From Paenibacillus tritici (GTDB lineage Bacteria > Bacillota > Bacilli > Paenibacillales > Paenibacillaceae): a stretch of DNA of 64,000 nt. The notes under the pieces were generated by a model. The model made no database searches. It saw only the letters and a list, made by a program, of their open reading frames with translations, and was not told the DNA's origin. The translations under genes were made by a program, and so were the position numbers. Numbering within the stretch: the stretch's first letter is position 1; each line of letters opens with the position of its first letter. This document shows positions 20,044-28,648 of the stretch, one piece after another. The DNA lies in contig NZ_JABMKX010000006.1 of the NCBI RefSeq assembly GCF_013204885.1, forward strand, positions 248,001-312,000. Direction: 5' to 3'.

Positions 20044-21309
20044 TTGGACAAAATATTATTATCGAACGGACTCCGCGTGGTTACCGAGAAGATCCCGACC
20101 GGCCGGTCCGTATCTTTCGGAATCTGGGTCAAGACGGGCTCCCGCAATGAGAATCCGCTGAACAACGGGATTTCCCATTTCATTGAGCATATGCTCTTCA
20201 AGGGGACTGACCGGTACAGTGCGAAGGATATTGCCGAACAGTTTGATGCGATTGGCGGCAACGTCAATGCGTTTACCTCGAAGGAATATACATGTTTCTA
20301 TGCCAAAGTGCTGGATGAGCATCTGCCGATTGCCGTGGATGTGCTGGCGGATATGTTCTTCCGTTCACGGATGGATGCCGAAGAGCTGGCCAAGGAGAAA
20401 AATGTCATTTTAGAGGAAATCGCCATGTGCGAGGATACGCCGGATGATCTGGTCCATGAGCTGATGTGTGCCGCCGCTTACGGCGAACACCCGCTGGCCT
20501 ACACCATTCTGGGACTCAAGGAACGTCTGCTGGAGATGACGCCTGACGACCTGCGTGCGTATATGAAGGAGCAGTACACCATTGAGAACACAGTAATCAG
20601 CGTAGCCGGTAATATCAATGACGGGCTGATCCAACTGCTCGAGCAGCATTTCGGTTCCTTTAAGAATCACGGGGAATCGCCTTCGCTGACCGAACCGGAT
20701 TATCAGGGGGAGCTGGTCTTCCACAAGAAGAAAACAGAGCAGAATCATATCTGCATCTCCTTGCCGGGGGTCCAAAGCGGCGGTCCGCTGCAGTATCCTA
20801 TGGCGCTACTAAATAATGCGTTCGGCGGCGGCATGAGTTCACGGCTGTTCCAGGAGATCCGCGAGAAACGCGGGTTGGCGTATTCCGTATTCTCCTACCA
20901 TAGCGCCCAGGCGGATAGCGGTTTGTTCACGGTGTATGCCGGTACAGCGCCGAAGCAGACCAAGGAAGTTACAGAGCTGATCAAAGAGATGCTGCATGAT
21001 CTTGCTGTTAACGGCCTTAGCGAAGATGAACTGCGTAAAGGCAAGGAGCAGCTCAAAGGCAGCCTGATTCTCAGTCTGGAGAGCACAGGCAGCCGGATGA
21101 ACCGGATGGGCAAAAATGAACTGATGCTCGGAAGGCAGGATACGCTGGATGAGATGATAGCCAAAATTGAGGGCGTGACCATGGAGGATGTGGACACGCT
21201 GCTGGACTTTATGTTTGCGCAGCCGTTGTCTCTGGCGATGGTAGGCACAACAGATAAAGCGATAGCCAATGTTAGGAGAGATGATCTTGTCGCATTACGT
21301 GCAAATTAA
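20044..21309 (+). CDS. mlpA: M16 family zinc metallopeptidase MlpA/YmxG
   Basis: This 421-aa insulinase-type peptidase starts at TTG 20044 after AGGAGGATTTTACA. The inverted zinc motif HFIEH is at residues 45-49. The later region [23 protein letters not shown] is the conserved substrate-binding segment of the second half. Its position before the dipicolinate genes matches B. subtilis mlpA, whose product influences extracellular protease levels. The dut gene starts within its last codons. Confidence 0.93.
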   Translation: MDKILLSNGLRVVTEKIPTGRSVSFGIWVKTGSRNENPLNNGISHFIEHMLFKGTDRYSAKDIAEQFDAIGGNVNAFTSKEYTCFYAKVLDEHLPIAVDVLADMFFRSRMDAEELAKEKNVILEEIAMCEDTPDDLVHELMCAAAYGEHPLAYTILGLKERLLEMTPDDLRAYMKEQYTIENTVISVAGNINDGLIQLLEQHFGSFKNHGESPSLTEPDYQGELVFHKKKTEQNHICISLPGVQSGGPLQYPMALLNNAFGGGMSSRLFQEIREKRGLAYSVFSYHSAQADSGLFTVYAGTAPKQTKEVTELIKEMLHDLAVNGLSEDELRKGKEQLKGSLILSLESTGSRMNRMGKNELMLGRQDTLDEMIAKIEGVTMEDVDTLLDFMFAQPLSLAMVGTTDKAIANVRRDDLVALRAN

Positions 21310-21733
21310 CAAGCTGCCGGGCAATGAGGATGTACTGCTGCCCCGTAAAATGTCCGAGCAGGCCTCGGGATATGATCTGTATGCCGCTGTAGGAGAGGCT
21401 GTGGTGCTTGCTCCGGGCGAGCGGAAGCTGATCCCCACAGGAATATCACTGGCGATGCCGGACGGGCTGGAGGCCCAGATCCGCCCGCGCAGCGGGCTGG
21501 CGCTGAAGCACGGCATCACATGCCTGAACACACCGGGGACCATTGATGCGGATTACCGGGGTGAGATTAAGGTGCTGCTGATTAACCTGGGACAGGAACC
21601 GTTTGCGATTGCCCGCAATGAGCGGATTGCCCAGATGGTATTCCAGGTTGTGCCGTCTGTAACGCTGGAGGAGGTCGCTGTGCTCTCTGAAACGGAGCGC
21701 GGTGCCGGCGGTTTCGGTCATACCGGTAAGTAA
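21287..21733 (+). CDS. dut: dUTP diphosphatase
   Basis: This is a trimeric-type dUTPase of 148 aa with all five family motifs: [42 protein letters not shown] and the C-terminal [10 protein letters not shown]. It hydrolyses dUTP to dUMP and keeps uracil out of DNA. I start at TTG 21287 because AGGAGAG (21274-21280) is 6 nt upstream; ATGs at 21269 and 21281 are too close to or inside that site. It overlaps mlpA by 23 nt. In B. subtilis this slot holds ymxH, which is absent here. Confidence 0.93.
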   Translation: MSHYVQINKLPGNEDVLLPRKMSEQASGYDLYAAVGEAVVLAPGERKLIPTGISLAMPDGLEAQIRPRSGLALKHGITCLNTPGTIDADYRGEIKVLLINLGQEPFAIARNERIAQMVFQVVPSVTLEEVAVLSETERGAGGFGHTGK

Positions 21734-21759
21734 GCAGGGCTTAATTCTATAGCGATCAT

Positions 21760-21810
21760 ATAAAAGCTTGCGGAATCAGCACCTTCGGGTGCGTGTCCGC
21801 AAGCTTTTAT
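21760..21810 (+). terminator. Strong two-tier hairpin after dut
   Basis: A 15-bp perfect stem (21760-21774 with 21796-21810) encloses a GCACC-TTCG-GGTGC hairpin. The right arm ends in TTTTAT. It separates the dut transcript from the sporulation-type dpaA promoter and may work in both directions. Confidence 0.75.
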
Positions 21811-21882
21811 GCGTTATTTGCCTTGATTTCAGGGCAAACTCAGTGATTTATATCCGTGCGGCAGGAATTCTTCTCCGCTCTT

Positions 21883-21911
21883 CACCCATTGGCTGAATCC
21901 GGCATATGATG
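21883..21911 (+). promoter_or_regulatory. Candidate sigma-K promoter of dpaA
   Basis: CACC at 21883-21886 and CATATGATG at 21903-21911 are spaced by 16 bp, close to the mother-cell sigma-K pattern (AC, then CATAnnnTA). B. subtilis dpaAB (spoVF) is known to be sigma-K dependent. The last base departs from consensus. Confidence 0.55.
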
Positions 21912-21952
21912 CTCTATAGTCGAATGTGTATGTGGAAAGGAGCGTCATCCCT

Positions 21953-22849
21953 ATGCTTACTGGCATCAGGATCGTGTTCCTGGGCGGGGACGCGAGACAG
22001 CTTGAAGTGATTCGGAAATGTGTGGAAATGGATGGGGCGGTAAGCGCTGCCGGGTTCGATAAATGGGATGCCCCAAGCCCGGGGGTAAACCTGGAACCAC
22101 TGTCGGCAGAACTGCTCGGCCGTGCAGATGTGCTGGTGCTGCCGGCGGTCGGCTGCGATGATGAGGGTTACATTAATGCGCTGTTCTCTTCGGAACGCCT
22201 GCAATTGCGGGAGGAACATATCACTGCCTTGCCGGCTCATGCGACTGTGTATACCGGCATGGCCAAAACCTATTTGCGCGGCCTTTGTGCCGGACATTCG
22301 CTGAAGCTGGTGGAACTGCTGAACAGAGACGATGTAGCCATTTACAACTCCATTCCGACGGCGGAGGGAGCGCTGGTTATGGCTATCCAGAACACGGATT
22401 TTACAATACACGGCTCCACCTCGATGGTGCTGGGGATGGGCAGGACCGGCTTCACGATGGCCAGGACCCTCCAGGGAATGGGAGCAACGGTAAAGGTAGG
22501 CGTCAGAAAGCAGGAGCATTATGCAAGGGCAGCGGAAATGGGCTGGAAGCCTTTTATGACGGAGGATTTGCTGCTGCATGCGCCTGAAGCGGATCTGATC
22601 TTCAATACCATACCAAGCATGATTATCAACGCACAGGTTCTTTCACGGCTTCAAAAGCATTGCGTGATCATTGATTTGGCTTCCGCGCCGGGCGGATGTG
22701 ATTTCCGTTATGCCGAGAAGCGCGGGATCAAGGCCATGCTGGCACCGGGACTTCCCGGCATTGTTGCCCCCAAGAGCGCCGGAATTATTATGGCAGGTGC
22801 ACTGGTACAGTCGATATCGGACGAGACTTTAATCAGGGGGGATGAATGA
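21953..22849 (+). CDS. dpaA: Dipicolinate synthase subunit A
   Basis: DpaA is the NAD(P)-binding subunit of dipicolinate synthase, which makes the spore-core chelator dipicolinic acid in the mother cell from the lysine precursor dihydrodipicolinate. The 298-aa product shows IRIVFLGGDARQ at the start and a second dinucleotide fold at VLGMGRTGFTMARTL near residue 160. The start at ATG 21953 follows GAAAGGAG; an in-frame ATG at 21926 precedes that site. dpaB follows without a gap. Confidence 0.95.
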   Translation: MLTGIRIVFLGGDARQLEVIRKCVEMDGAVSAAGFDKWDAPSPGVNLEPLSAELLGRADVLVLPAVGCDDEGYINALFSSERLQLREEHITALPAHATVYTGMAKTYLRGLCAGHSLKLVELLNRDDVAIYNSIPTAEGALVMAIQNTDFTIHGSTSMVLGMGRTGFTMARTLQGMGATVKVGVRKQEHYARAAEMGWKPFMTEDLLLHAPEADLIFNTIPSMIINAQVLSRLQKHCVIIDLASAPGGCDFRYAEKRGIKAMLAPGLPGIVAPKSAGIIMAGALVQSISDETLIRGDE

Positions 22850-23446
22850 ATGGATTGGCACGGAAAAACAGTAGGTTATGCAATTACCGGCTCACACTGT
22901 ACCTTCGCGGAGGTGATGCCGCAGATTCAGCGGTTCATGGACGGCGGCGCGAATGTGGTGCCGATTATTTCTGCTTCGGTGCTGAATACGGACACCCGCT
23001 TTGGAACCTCGGAAAATTGGTTAAAACAGTTGAAAGATATAACAGGGAATGATATCATTTCTACAATTGTTGAAGCGGAGCCGCTGGGTCCTTCCAAGCT
23101 CCTGGATGTGCTGACGATCGCTCCCTGCACAGGGAACACAACGAGCAAATTAGCGAACGCCATGACGGACAGTCCGGTGCTGATGGCTGCCAAATCGCAG
23201 ATGCGCAACCAGCGTCCGCTGGTGCTGGCGATCTCGACGAATGATGGTCTGGGGCTCAATGCCGCGAATATTGCGAAGCTTCTGGTAGCCAAACATATCT
23301 ATTTCGTCCCCTTCGGGCAGGATAATCCCGAGGGTAAGCCGAATTCGCTGGTGGCGCGTATGGATCTCATTCCCGAGGCCTGCTACGCCGCCCTGCAGGG
23401 CCATCAGCTCCAGCCCATGCTGGTCGGACGGTTTCCTTCAGCATAG
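22850..23446 (+). CDS. dpaB: Dipicolinate synthase subunit B
   Basis: DpaB is the 198-aa flavoprotein-like subunit of dipicolinate synthase, with GKTVGYAITGSHCTFAEV at the start and the family segment TIAPCTGNTTSKLANAMTDS. Its ATG immediately follows the dpaA stop, and GGGGGATGA in the dpaA end supplies the ribosome site. In B. subtilis asd follows; here the next gene is dapG. Confidence 0.95.
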   Translation: MDWHGKTVGYAITGSHCTFAEVMPQIQRFMDGGANVVPIISASVLNTDTRFGTSENWLKQLKDITGNDIISTIVEAEPLGPSKLLDVLTIAPCTGNTTSKLANAMTDSPVLMAAKSQMRNQRPLVLAISTNDGLGLNAANIAKLLVAKHIYFVPFGQDNPEGKPNSLVARMDLIPEACYAALQGHQLQPMLVGRFPSA

Positions 23447-23626
23447 ATCACGGAATCATAACGGATATGCCTCATTTCTGCCGTCCTCATCCCGGGGGCG
23501 GCACGTACAATTTTATGCTGGAGTTACATTTAAGTATCGCAACTACGAACACATCTGCTTCATGGGGTGATTTATTTCACGTAGGGTTCTGTAGGTTTGC
23601 TGAGAGAAGTAATGGAGGAATTATAC
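23447..23626. other. Gap where asd would be expected
   Basis: This 180-bp gap between dpaB and dapG has no coding potential and only a weak GC-rich inverted repeat near 23478-23500. I see no remnant of an aspartate-semialdehyde dehydrogenase gene. Confidence 0.6.
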
Positions 23627-24847
23627 ATGGGTATTTTAGTGCAAAAATTCGGCGGAACCTCACTCTCCACACCGTTGGCCAGAGAACACGTAATCCGTCA
23701 TGTCAAGCGTGAGCTGGCCAGCGGATTCAGCCTGGTGGTAGTAGTCTCGGCCATGGGCCGCAAAGGGGAACCGTACGCGACGGATACACTGCTGGATCTG
23801 GCAGTTCAGAGCGGGAACTCCCTGCCGGACCGGGAGCGGGATATGCTGATGTGCTGCGGGGAGATTATCTCGGCGGCCAATCTGTGCGGACTGCTGGAGC
23901 AGGAAGGTATTCGTTCGACGGTGCTGACAGGGGCGCAAGCCGGATTTCTGACAGATAACAGCTATGGCAATGCGAGAATTCTGGATGTGCGGACGGAACG
24001 TATTCTACGCGAATTGCGTGAGCATAAAGTAGTTATAGTCACCGGCTTCCAGGGTCAGACTGAAGCAGGTGACTTCACCACCCTCGGCCGCGGGGGCAGC
24101 GATACCTCGGCAACAGCTCTCGGAGCTGCGCTGCGTGCGGATATGGTTGATATCTATACAGATGTGGACGGAATCCTCACTGCTGATCCGCGGATTGTCG
24201 AAGATGCGAAGCAGCTTACTTATGTCAGCTATACGGAAATTTGCAACATGGCTTATCAGGGGGCGAAGGTTATTCATCCCCGGGCTGTAGAGATTGCCAT
24301 GCAGGCGCAGATTCCGGTACGTGTACGCTCGACCTTCTCGGAAGCGGAGGGGACGCTGGTGACCCATCCGGAAGGCTTCAGCGACGTTTCGCATGGAGTG
24401 GTGGACCGGTTTGTCACGGGTATCGCCTATGTCAGCAATATCACGCAGATCTCCGTGGAATGCCCGGAGGGCAACGGAACGGGCGTGCAGCTGCAGATCT
24501 TCAAGAGCATGGCCGACAACGAGATCAGTGTTGACTTCATCAACGTAACTCCAAGTGAAGCGCTGTATACGGTGAATGATGATAAGTCAGAGCAGGCGAT
24601 CGCTGTGCTGCAGGAGCTGGGGCTGCGTCCCAAGAGCTTGTCCGGCTGTGCCAAGGTCTCGGTAATCGGCGGAGGCATCAACGGTGTTCCGGGAATCATG
24701 GCGCGGATTGTTGAGGCGCTCAGCTCGCAAAATATCCAAATTCTGCAATCGGCAGATTCCAATACAACGATCTGGGTTTTGGTGAAGAAGGAAGATATGG
24801 TGCAGTCGGTTCGCGCGCTGCATACCAAATTTGAATTGCACCGCTGA
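23627..24847 (+). CDS. dapG: Aspartate kinase, DapG type
   Basis: Aspartokinase phosphorylates aspartate at the head of the diaminopimelate/lysine pathway. The product has 406 aa, beginning MGILVQKFGGTSLSTP. GRGGSDTSATALGAAL is the substrate/nucleotide region near 150, and two C-terminal ACT domains follow (ISVECPEGNGTGVQLQIF, KVSVIGGGINGVPGIMARI). The start at ATG 23627 follows TGGAGGAATT; a TTG at 23597 is upstream of that site. Linkage to dapA and dpaAB suggests the B. subtilis DapG isozyme, which supplies diaminopimelate and dipicolinate. Confidence 0.93.
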   Translation: MGILVQKFGGTSLSTPLAREHVIRHVKRELASGFSLVVVVSAMGRKGEPYATDTLLDLAVQSGNSLPDRERDMLMCCGEIISAANLCGLLEQEGIRSTVLTGAQAGFLTDNSYGNARILDVRTERILRELREHKVVIVTGFQGQTEAGDFTTLGRGGSDTSATALGAALRADMVDIYTDVDGILTADPRIVEDAKQLTYVSYTEICNMAYQGAKVIHPRAVEIAMQAQIPVRVRSTFSEAEGTLVTHPEGFSDVSHGVVDRFVTGIAYVSNITQISVECPEGNGTGVQLQIFKSMADNEISVDFINVTPSEALYTVNDDKSEQAIAVLQELGLRPKSLSGCAKVSVIGGGINGVPGIMARIVEALSSQNIQILQSADSNTTIWVLVKKEDMVQSVRALHTKFELHR

Positions 24848-24863
24848 CAAGGAGGAATTCAAA

Positions 24864-25739
24864 GTGGATTTCGGAAGACTAATAACCGCAATGGTAACCC
24901 CGTTCGACGGGGAGGGAGAAATCAACTGGGAAGCAACTTCAAGGCTGGTTGACTATCTGATCGAAGAGCAAAAGTCCGCTGCACTGGTAGTCTGCGGAAC
25001 AACCGGCGAATCGCCGACCTTAAGTGATGAGGAGAAGCTGCAGCTGTTTTCTTTTGTCAAAAAGCAAGCGGGCGGTCGCTGTAAAATCATTGCCGGTACC
25101 GGCAGCAACAGCACCAGACATTCTATTGAACTCACTAAGGAAGCTGAGAAAATCGGCGTAGACGGTGTCCTTCTGGTCGTCCCTTATTATAATAAACCCA
25201 ATCAGGAAGGGCTCTACCAGCATTTCTCTGCGATCGCTGCTGCGACTTCGCTGCCTTGCATCCTGTACAATGTACCCGGCCGGACTACGGTGAGTATGAG
25301 TGTAGCTACGACACTGCGGCTGGCGGAGATTCCGAATATTGTGGCTACGAAGGAATGCGCGTCAGTCGATCAGATTACCTGGATTGCCTCTGCCTGCCCG
25401 GATGACTTCCATGTCTACTCCGGGGATGATTCTGCCGGTCTCGCCACGCTTGCCGTAGGCGGTCACGGAATTATCAGTGTGGCGAGCCATGTCGTCGGAG
25501 CAGAGATGCTGGAGATGGTTGAAGCCTTCACATCCGGTAATGTCAGCCGTGCAGGTGAGCTACACCGGAAGCTGTTTCCAGTCTTCAAGGGACTATTCGA
25601 ATGTCCCCAGCCGCTGCCTAATCCTTCAGCCGTCAAGTATGCGCTGGGTCTGCGCGGGGTCGATGTAGGCTCGGTCCGCCTGCCGCTGGTTCCCCCGACG
25701 GAAGAAGAGGCGGCCTTTATCGCCGCTTTGCTTAAATAG
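24864..25739 (+). CDS. dapA: 4-hydroxy-tetrahydrodipicolinate synthase
   Basis: DapA condenses pyruvate with aspartate semialdehyde. GTG 24864 after AAGGAGGAATTC is the likely start, giving 291 aa (MDFGRLITAMVTPFDG). Motifs are GTTGESPTL near residue 45, the active-site tyrosine in LYNVPGRTT and the Schiff-base lysine in IVATKECASVDQ near 160. It ends the dpaA-dpaB-dapG-dapA cluster. A second, divergent DapA copy lies at 55.3-56.2 kb. Confidence 0.95.
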   Translation: MDFGRLITAMVTPFDGEGEINWEATSRLVDYLIEEQKSAALVVCGTTGESPTLSDEEKLQLFSFVKKQAGGRCKIIAGTGSNSTRHSIELTKEAEKIGVDGVLLVVPYYNKPNQEGLYQHFSAIAAATSLPCILYNVPGRTTVSMSVATTLRLAEIPNIVATKECASVDQITWIASACPDDFHVYSGDDSAGLATLAVGGHGIISVASHVVGAEMLEMVEAFTSGNVSRAGELHRKLFPVFKGLFECPQPLPNPSAVKYALGLRGVDVGSVRLPLVPPTEEEAAFIAALLK

Positions 25740-25776
25740 GAATCGTATTATATTCATAAGCAGATTCATACCGTTA

Positions 25777-25807
25777 ACCGGCCGCTCTTTGGAGCGCCGG
25801 TTTTTTT
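25777..25807 (+). terminator. Terminator of dapA
   Basis: ACCGGCCGCTC and GAGCGCCGGT pair with a one-base bulge around a TTTG loop, followed by a run of seven T residues. It closes the dipicolinate/lysine transcript. Confidence 0.8.
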
Positions 25808-25836
25808 ATTTGTCTGCTCCGTATAAAGACTATGTA

Positions 25837-25866
25837 AAAAAAGCAAGCTCTAAAGCGCTTTTTTGC
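25837..25866. terminator. Possible bidirectional terminator
   Basis: AAAAAAGC (25837-25844) is complementary to GCTTTTTT (25857-25864). The A and T runs on either side would allow termination in both directions. It may shield the rnj promoter from upstream transcription. Confidence 0.4.
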
Positions 25867-25928
25867 TTGTCTTTTCCTCAAATAATGGCTGTTTGTTAAG
25901 GAAAGAATAGGACCAGGCACAAGGTGAC

Positions 25929-25958
25929 TTGTCTTTTGCCAAAAAAATCATGTATAAT
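25929..25958 (+). promoter_or_regulatory. Sigma-A promoter of the RNase J gene
   Basis: TTGTCT (25929-25934) and TATAAT (25953-25958) are spaced by 18 bp. A start near 25965 would give the RNase J mRNA a leader of about 345 nt. Confidence 0.65.
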
Positions 25959-25964
25959 GAACTT

Positions 25965-26311
25965 AAGTGACTTGGTGCGGTTAAAATAAAATATGCGGTA
26001 ATCTTCCGGCAATGTGAATTTGCATTGTGAGACAGGATAGGTCCTTGAATAAGTCTGTGCTAAATATGCCGGATTTACGCGCGAGGGGCGCGGTGGTGGA
26101 ATTTTGACGGCGTTTGCCCGCTTCAAGACGATATTTACTGCCCGATTCGGGAGTTTAGACTTGCGCAATTATACAGGCTTATCGGAAATTCCTTGTCGAA
26201 ATAAGGAGTTAACAGCATTTTGATGTATATTACAGCGCCGCTGAAATATTGAAGCTCATTGTTAACAAATAAAAAGTATGACGTCCAACATCATAGGAGG
26301 GTTAGATTCAT
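25965..26311 (+). other. Long untranslated leader of the RNase J gene
   Basis: No reading frame in these 347 bases looks real on either strand. I do not recognise a known riboswitch. The region includes CCTT/AAGG flanking TGTCGAA at 26191-26206 and ends in a TAGGAGG ribosome site. RNase E of E. coli autoregulates through a long 5' leader, and this could be an analogous case. Confidence 0.4.
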
Positions 26312-27991
26312 TTGTCCAAAAAAAACAACAACGATAAACTGACGATATTCGCACTGGGCGGAGTCGGCGAAATTGGGAAGAACATGTACGTAGTTCAGTA
26401 CGGCAACGACATTGTAGTCATTGATGCCGGTCTGAAATTCCCGGAAGAAGATATGCTTGGTATTGATATTGTAATACCGGATATCTCCTACCTCACTGAG
26501 AACCGTGACAAGGTAAGAGGGATTGTCCTTACCCACGGACATGAGGATCACATTGGCGGATTGTCTTATGTGCTTAAGAACCTGAATGTTCCGGTATACG
26601 GAACAAGACTTACCCTGGGCCTTGTCGAGAACAAGCTCAAGGAAGCTAACCTGCTTGGCGAAACCAAGCGGATTCTGATTGACGAGAATTCGGAAGTGGA
26701 GCTGGGTACTTCCCTTAAGGCAACCTTCTTCAGAACCAATCATAGTATTCCGGATTCTGTTGGAGTATGCGTCGAGACACCGGAAGGTAATGTAGTCCAC
26801 ACAGGTGACTTCAAATTTGACCACACGCCAGTCAACGGCCAATTTGCCAATCTGCACCGTATGGCAGAGATTGGATCGAAGGGTGTTCTGGCCTTGCTGT
26901 CAGACAGCACCAATGCCGAGAAGCCTGGCTTCACGCCTTCTGAGAAGAATGTCGGCATCGTGCTGGAGGATATTTTCCGCAAAGCTGAACAGCGTGTAGT
27001 TGTAGCAACCTTTGCTTCCAACGTGCACCGTATCCAGCAGGTAGTGAATGCTTCTGAAGCCACGGGCCGTAAGATTACAGTCATTGGCCGAAGCATGGTT
27101 AACGTAGTATCTATTGCTTCCGAGCTCGGGTATCTGCACATTCCTGACGGTATGCTGATTGAGCCTGAAGAGATGAACAGAATGGCCGGCAACCGTGTAG
27201 TTGTACTGTGCACAGGCAGCCAAGGCGAGCCAATGTCGGCACTGACCCGTATGGCGCGTTCCAGCCACCGCAAGGTGGATATCCTGCCGGGGGATACCGT
27301 TATTATTGCGGCTACACCGGTACCGGGTAATGAGAAATATGTAGGCCGTACCATTGATGAATTGTTCCGTCTGGGTGCCAACGTGATCTACAGCGGCTCC
27401 AACTCCGGCGTTCACGTATCCGGTCACGGCAGCCAGGAAGAGCTGAAGCTGATGCTCAACCTGATGAAGCCGAAGTATTTCATGCCTATTCACGGTGAAT
27501 TCCGCATGCAGCGCAAACATGCGCTTCTGGCTGAATCCGTCGGCGTAGAACCGGGCAACATCTTCATCACCGAGCTTGGTGAAGTGATTGAAATTTCCGG
27601 AGGTGCAGCACGCAGAGCCGGTAAGGTTACTGCAGGCAACGTGCTGATTGACGGACTTGGTGTCGGCGATGTCGGCAATATTGTCTTGCGTGACCGTAAG
27701 CTGTTGTCCCAGGACGGTATTCTGGTAGTTGTGGTAACCCTCAGCAAGCAGAACGGAGCCATTGTCTCCGGTCCGGACATTATCTCACGCGGATTCGTAT
27801 ACGTACGGGAATCAGAAGGTCTTTTAGACGAAGCGAACCGGATTGTCTCCGGAACGCTGCAGCGTCTGATGAGTGAGAAAGTCAATGAATGGGCTTCCCT
27901 GAAGACCAGTGTCAAAGACTCGCTCGGCCGGTTCCTTTATGAGCAGACCCGCCGCAGACCGATGATCCTTCCGATCATCATGGAAGTGTAA
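26312..27991 (+). CDS. rnjB: Ribonuclease J
   Basis: This 559-aa metallo-beta-lactamase/beta-CASP ribonuclease combines endonuclease and 5'-to-3' exonuclease activity in mRNA and rRNA processing. It starts at TTG 26312 after TAGGAGGGTTAG. The zinc motif HGHEDH is at residues 75-80 and is intact. VHTGDFKFD, the beta-CASP region (ATFASNVHRIQQV) and PIHGEFRMQRKHA follow. The symbol follows its position between dapA and tepA, where B. subtilis has rnjB. The full active-site motif makes it look catalytically competent, so it may be the J1-like enzyme. Confidence 0.85.
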   Translation: MSKKNNNDKLTIFALGGVGEIGKNMYVVQYGNDIVVIDAGLKFPEEDMLGIDIVIPDISYLTENRDKVRGIVLTHGHEDHIGGLSYVLKNLNVPVYGTRLTLGLVENKLKEANLLGETKRILIDENSEVELGTSLKATFFRTNHSIPDSVGVCVETPEGNVVHTGDFKFDHTPVNGQFANLHRMAEIGSKGVLALLSDSTNAEKPGFTPSEKNVGIVLEDIFRKAEQRVVVATFASNVHRIQQVVNASEATGRKITVIGRSMVNVVSIASELGYLHIPDGMLIEPEEMNRMAGNRVVVLCTGSQGEPMSALTRMARSSHRKVDILPGDTVIIAATPVPGNEKYVGRTIDELFRLGANVIYSGSNSGVHVSGHGSQEELKLMLNLMKPKYFMPIHGEFRMQRKHALLAESVGVEPGNIFITELGEVIEISGGAARRAGKVTAGNVLIDGLGVGDVGNIVLRDRKLLSQDGILVVVVTLSKQNGAIVSGPDIISRGFVYVRESEGLLDEANRIVSGTLQRLMSEKVNEWASLKTSVKDSLGRFLYEQTRRRPMILPIIMEV

Positions 27992-28026
27992 TTAAGAGCT
28001 TTTCTTAAGAATATATGCAGGGCAAT

Positions 28027-28090
28027 AGCCCCTTCTTCCCGGAAATATTGGACGGTTTCCTGGGGAGGAGGGGCTTTTTGTGTTTTTTTT
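28027..28090 (+). terminator. Terminator of the RNase J gene
   Basis: A 14-pair stem (28027-28040 with 28062-28075, two G-U pairs) is followed by T-rich sequence with two T runs. It separates the RNase J gene from the sigma-factor operon. Confidence 0.8.
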
Positions 28091-28147
28091 ATCTGCCGGG
28101 AATAACATTTGGGCAAGCTGACCGTTATACAGGCAAGGAGGTGCAGA

Positions 28148-28648
28148 ATGGAGCCTAAAGACATGGAGAGGGTGCTCCAACCCAAACTGGCGGAGATTCG
28201 CCGTTATTTGATCCGGCTCGGTGCCGAAGCCTCGGATGCTGAAGATATTGTGCAGGACACCGTGTATAAGGCGCTGCTGTATCTGGAGTCAATTGATGAG
28301 CACAAATTCAGCGCCTGGTTATATAAGGTTGCGATCAACCGGTATTTTGACTATTGCCGCAAACAGAAGAGGTATCTGTATAGCGGTGAAGAGGTGGAAG
28401 AACATCCGGCCCAGGAGCAGGAGCTGCCGGAGGCGGTTCTGCTGCGCAGGGAGCGGAAAGAGGAGATTGAGGGCGTGCTGGCCCGCTTGAATCCGGTCAA
28501 CAAGCAGCTGATTTTGATGAAATATGAAATGGACCTTTCCTACAAGGAAATTTCCTCCCTGCTTGGCATTTCAGAAGCAACCGTGAAGGCTACGCTCTAC
28601 CGGGCCAGACAGCAATTTCAACAATTATATGGAGGTGAGGGCGAATGA
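28148..28648 (+). CDS. ECF-family RNA polymerase sigma factor
   Basis: This 166-aa alternative sigma factor has region 2 (AEDIVQDTVYKALLYL, FSAWLYKVAINRYFDYCRK) and region 4 with a helix-turn-helix (LSYKEISSLLGISEATVKATL). ATG 28148 follows AAGGAGGTGCAGA; an in-frame TTG at 28109 lies before the ribosome site. It overlaps the following membrane protein by 4 nt, the classic sigma/anti-sigma arrangement. Resemblance of the partner to the YhdL-type regulator suggests a SigM-like envelope stress system, but regulon and signal are unknown. Confidence 0.88.
   Translation: MEPKDMERVLQPKLAEIRRYLIRLGAEASDAEDIVQDTVYKALLYLESIDEHKFSAWLYKVAINRYFDYCRKQKRYLYSGEEVEEHPAQEQELPEAVLLRRERKEEIEGVLARLNPVNKQLILMKYEMDLSYKEISSLLGISEATVKATLYRARQQFQQLYGGEGE

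Noticed and set aside
25896..26168. 90-codon minus-strand frame in the RNase J leader
   Set aside because: No ribosome site, no recognisable family, and it overlaps a good plus-strand promoter.
26191..26206. Spo0A-like box TGTCGAA in the RNase J leader, and another at 52102-52108
   Set aside because: Several copies of a 7-mer are expected by chance in 64 kb on two strands; neither lies at a convincing promoter position.
28099..28128. ECF-type autoregulatory promoter (GGAATAAC-16-CGTTAT) before the sigma gene
   Set aside because: The implied transcription start would fall within the ribosome binding site, leaving almost no leader; the match to ECF consensus is partial.
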